DNA from: Planctomycetota bacterium
GTDB taxonomy: Bacteria > Planctomycetota > PUPC01 > DSUN01
DNA length: 6,736 nucleotides
Direction of reading: 5' to 3'
NCBI GenBank assembly: GCA_016872875.1
Contig: VGYW01000444.1
Coordinates: 1 to 6,736, forward strand
Below, piece after piece: positions 4,907 to 6,736 of the stretch (its first letter is position 1; each line of letters opens with the position of its first letter). The notes under the pieces are model-generated. The model made no database searches. It worked only from the letters and a program-made list of their open reading frames with translations, and was not told the origin of the DNA. Both the position numbers and the translations under genes were made by a program.

Positions 4907-6097
4907 ATGGCCAAGCGGCTGTTCTCGATTCTGATGGCGCTGGCCGCGGCGTCCGCTTGGGCCGCGGTGGGCGGTTGGCGAACGGCCAACGCCACGTATC
5001 CCGATGCTACGCCGCCGCTGGAGTGGGGGGCGGAGGGGAAGCCGCGCATTCTGTGGAAGACACAGGTGGGCAAGAGCTATTCGTCGCCCGTCGTGCTCGG
5101 CGGCAAGGTGTTCGTGACGGCGGAGCCTGACCTGTTGCTTTGCCTCGATGCCGCGAGCGGCAAGGTGCTGTGGAAGGCGTCGAACGGCTTCGCCGAGGCG
5201 GGCGCGGAGGAGAAGCCCGTGAGGTCGAATGCGGGGAACACGGCGGCGACCCCGACGAGCGACGGCGAGCGCGTGTGGGCCGTCTTCGCCAGCGGCGTCG
5301 TGGCCTGCTACGGCGTTGACGGCAAGCGGCAGTGGATTCAGCACCACGACCTGCCGATGGTCCTCCAGTTCGCCCGTAGCGCCTCGCCCGTACTGGCGGG
5401 CGACAAGTTGCTCGTGACCCTCAACCACCTCTTCGCCCTCGACGCCAAGACGGGCAAGCTCCTCTGGAAGGCCGAGGAGGTGAAGGAGACCTACGGCACG
5501 CCCGCCCTGGCGAAGATTGGCGACGCCGAGGCCGCAATCACGCCCGAAGGCTACGCCGTGCGCATCTCCGACGGCACGGTGCTGGCGAGCGAACTGGGCA
5601 CGCTGAAATACGCCACGCCCCTCGTCAGCGACGGCATCGTGTACTTCGTCGGCTACGACTCCGCGGCTCACCAGCTCCCGGCTCAGGCGGGGGACAAACT
5701 CGTCGCCAGGAAGCTCTGGGCCGCTGACCTGGAGGGCGATTTCTTCTCATCCCCCGTCCTCCGCGACGGCCTGCTCTACACCGTCAACGACGCAGGGAAG
5801 CTCTACGCGCTCGACGCGAAGACGGGCAAGACCGTGGCGGAGAAAGACCTCGACATCCCGAACGCCAGCGGCAGGCCGGACGTCCTGCCCGCCCACATCT
5901 ACCCCAGCATCGTGCTCGCGGGGAAGCACCTGTTCGTCTCCAACCACATCGGCACGTGCCTGGTCCTCGAGCCTGGCCGCGAGCCGAAGGTCGTGGGCAG
6001 GAACTCATTGCCCGACGGCGCCCCGGGCACCCCCGTCTTCGCGGGCAGGCACATCTTCATTCGAGGGGGGGAGAGCCTGTATTGTGTGGGCGATTAG
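4907..6097 (+). CDS. Exported PQQ-like beta-propeller (BamB-like fold) protein
   Basis: Protein of 396 aa. The ATG at 4907 is chosen over the one at 4856 because AAGGGG (4896-4901) lies 5 nt upstream and the protein then begins with a signal peptide (MAKRLFSILMALAAASAWA, cleavage near A19/A20). The earlier ATG overlaps the -10 box and would translate the GTCCGTGT repeats. The mature part shows propeller blades of the PQQ-repeat type: LCLDAASGKVLWK (78-90), ACYGVDGKRQW (133-143), LFALDAKTGKLLWKAE (175-190), AVRISDGTVL (217-226), LYALDAKTGKTVAEKD (299-314) and a closing SLYCVGD. Five or six motifs fit a 7- or 8-bladed ring. No heme c motif (CxxCH) or recognisable dehydrogenase domain is seen, so a structural or binding role outside the inner membrane is more likely than PQQ-dependent oxidation. 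It converges with the HicB-like gene after only 6 bp. Confidence 0.88.
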   Translation: MAKRLFSILMALAAASAWAAVGGWRTANATYPDATPPLEWGAEGKPRILWKTQVGKSYSSPVVLGGKVFVTAEPDLLLCLDAASGKVLWKASNGFAEAGAEEKPVRSNAGNTAATPTSDGERVWAVFASGVVACYGVDGKRQWIQHHDLPMVLQFARSASPVLAGDKLLVTLNHLFALDAKTGKLLWKAEEVKETYGTPALAKIGDAEAAITPEGYAVRISDGTVLASELGTLKYATPLVSDGIVYFVGYDSAAHQLPAQAGDKLVARKLWAADLEGDFFSSPVLRDGLLYTVNDAGKLYALDAKTGKTVAEKDLDIPNASGRPDVLPAHIYPSIVLAGKHLFVSNHIGTCLVLEPGREPKVVGRNSLPDGAPGTPVFAGRHIFIRGGESLYCVGD

Positions 6098-6103
6098 TCC
6101 AGT

Positions 6104-6292
6104 TCATACGGCGATCGCCTTCTCGCGGTGCTCAGCCGGCACATCATCCAGCACCATCAGCCGGTAGGCGTCGCGGAGGTTGTCCTGGAGCTCCTGGACC
6201 GTTCGGCCCTGGGTCATGATCTCGGGATGCTCCTTGAGCTTGCCGAGCCAGAACCTCGCGCCCCGCCAGTAGATCATCGTCATCTTGCGCAT
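6104..6292 (-). CDS. HicB-family (UPF0150-like) antitoxin-type protein, without HicA
   Basis: Protein of 62 aa with the HicB partial RNase H-like pattern: an opening strand MTMIYWRGARFWLGKL, then EHPEIMTQGRTVQELQDNLRDAYRLMV (21-47), matching the typical pattern of a proline, [VI]xTQGxTxxEL, then NLxDA. In known HicAB pairs HicB neutralises the mRNA-cleaving HicA toxin, and longer forms add a DNA-binding domain. Here no helix-turn-helix or ribbon-helix-helix domain follows; the C-terminus is only about 15 residues. The ATG at 6292 has AGGGAG (6304-6299) 6 nt upstream; the in-frame ATG at 6340 would overlap the likely promoter. No HicA-like frame lies upstream (only repeats) or downstream (the propeller gene, converging). 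Such solitary HicB-like genes are common and may be regulators or remnants. Confidence 0.78.
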   Translation of the reverse strand: MRKMTMIYWRGARFWLGKLKEHPEIMTQGRTVQELQDNLRDAYRLMVLDDVPAEHREKAIAV

Positions 6293-6319
6293 GCTCAACT
6301 CCCTGACAAAGGCACTTTC

Positions 6320-6348
6320 GTGATACGACATCCGAGCCATGCAAGCAA
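6320..6348 (-). promoter_or_regulatory. Possible promoter of the HicB-like gene
   Basis: Minus strand TTGCTT (6348-6343), 17-bp spacer, TATCAC (6325-6320). It would give a leader of roughly 20 nt carrying AGGGAG, consistent with the start at 6292. Both boxes are imperfect. Confidence 0.35.
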
Positions 6349-6378
6349 GCGACTCGCGCCTTGTCCTACAATCTATCA

Positions 6379-6451
6379 GGGGGCGCCGCCGAGTATGGCC
6401 CCCAATTCTGCTGAGGTTGTTCGGCGCCGAAGCTCCGAACGGAGCGTACTA
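6379..6451. repeat. Two short hairpins, the second with a GTACTA tail
   Basis: GGGGGC (6379-6384) pairs with GCCCCC (6398-6403). GCTCCG-AA-CGGAGC (6432-6445) is followed by GTACTA (6446-6451), the same tail as on the two inner hairpins of the 6460-6608 element. The stretch contains no supported gene: frames here lack start signals and protein-like composition. Confidence 0.6.
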
Positions 6452-6459
6452 TAGCAGCC

Positions 6460-6608
6460 CAGGGCGAAGCCCTGGGACAGGCGGGCGGCCAGATGTAGCC
6501 CTGTAGGGGCGTACTACCCGCCCTGGGCAGGATGTGCCGGCCGGAACCGCATAGTACGCCCTTTCAGGGCTGGCCTACCCACCGCCCCCTTCCCAGGGCT
6601 TCGCCCTG
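6460..6608. repeat. 149-bp concentric palindrome of four hairpins (repeat D)
   Basis: The outer pair CAGGGCGAAGCCCTGGGA (6460-6477) recurs inverted at 6591-6608, identical at 18 of 18 positions. The inner pair AGCCCTGTAGGGGCGTACTA (6497-6516) recurs inverted at 6552-6571, 18 of 20. Spacing from outer to inner copy is 19 bp on both sides, so the element is symmetric about 6534, although the 19-bp spacers themselves do not match. Each of the four units is its own hairpin: CCCAGGGC-GAA-GCCCTGGG (6458-6476), GCCC/GGGC (6498-6510), GCCCT-TTC-AGGGC (6558-6570) and CAGGGC-TTC-GCCCTG (6594-6608). GTAG overlaps the foot of the second hairpin (6495-6498). Confidence 0.85.
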
Positions 6609-6627
6609 CTCTTTGCCCACATCTTCT

Positions 6628-6736
6628 GGGGGCTGGGGTTTAGCCCCCGAATGGGGGCGTTTGAGCCGTAGCCCAGGGCGACCGAAGGGAGCCCTGGGAA
6701 AAGGCCCCGCCAGCGTAGAGCCCCCGAAGCGGGGCG
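6628..6736. repeat. Further hairpin chain running off the window end
   Basis: GGGGGCT (6628-6634) pairs with AGCCCCC (6642-6648). GCCCCC (6643-6648) can instead pair with GGGGGC (6653-6658), so the two stems exclude each other. CCCAGGGC (6672-6679) pairs with GCCCTGGG (6691-6698) and is preceded by GTAG (6668-6671). CCCCG-AAG-CGGGG (6722-6734) is preceded by GTAG (6715-6718). The CCCAGGGC stem is the one used at 6458-6476. No gene is supported; the array is cut by the window edge. Confidence 0.65.

Noticed and set aside
4754..5671. Upstream extension of the OB-fold frame to 5671
   Set aside because: It runs antisense through the propeller gene and both promoters; the signal sequence, Shine-Dalgarno and TATAAT place the start at 4753.
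6144..6344. Overlapping minus-strand frame as a HicA partner
   Set aside because: It overlaps HicB in another frame, and its product has no HicA features such as the GSH motif.
6379..6736. CRISPR array or integron attC sites
   Set aside because: Repeats are not evenly spaced with unique spacers, and there is no attC core or neighbouring integrase; units are palindromes of differing sequence.

Overview
The window is GC-rich, gene-dense bacterial DNA. Its gene types are a lipoprotein sugar-binding subunit with an ABC permease, a secreted TPR/hydrolase, a PQQ-type beta-propeller protein, an OB-fold envelope protein and a lone HicB. With abundant GC-rich hairpin repeats between genes, they suggest an environmental genome of the Planctomycetota/Verrucomicrobiota (PVC) type. 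That placement is inference; no rRNA or marker gene is present.

Layout. Positions 1-123 are non-coding (heptamer repeats, then a perfect hairpin abutting a stop codon). Positions 124-1059 (minus) encode a MalF/UgpA-like permease and 1166-2815 (minus) its solute-binding lipoprotein. They are transcribed binding protein first, and are separated by a 97-bp GGAT-rich inverted repeat. Divergent from them, 3027-4124 (plus) encodes an exported protein with an N-terminal TPR-like region and a C-terminal alpha/beta hydrolase. It converges on 4379-4753 (minus), a 124-residue OB-fold protein; the gap between them holds two different nested inverted repeats. From back-to-back promoters near 4796-4857 the OB-fold gene goes left and a PQQ-like beta-propeller gene (4907-6097) goes right. 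The propeller gene meets, tail to tail with 6 bp between them, a small HicB-family gene (6104-6292, minus) with no HicA beside it. Positions 6379-6736 are a chain of short hairpins running off the window end.

How the parts work together. Binding protein and permease would capture and import a carbohydrate; the second permease and ATPase are not in the window. The hydrolase, OB-fold and propeller proteins all look exported and share no evident pathway.

The most interesting signal is non-coding. At least four inverted-repeat elements (2841-2898, 4169-4234, 4281-4344, 6460-6608) have unrelated sequences but the same design: two inverted arms, each itself a small hairpin. Differences between arms are mostly compensatory within each arm's own hairpin, and several hairpins are preceded by GTAG. 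This matches the layout of REP/REPIN elements moved by RAYT (Y1/HUH) transposases. No transposase is in the window, so the link is a hypothesis.
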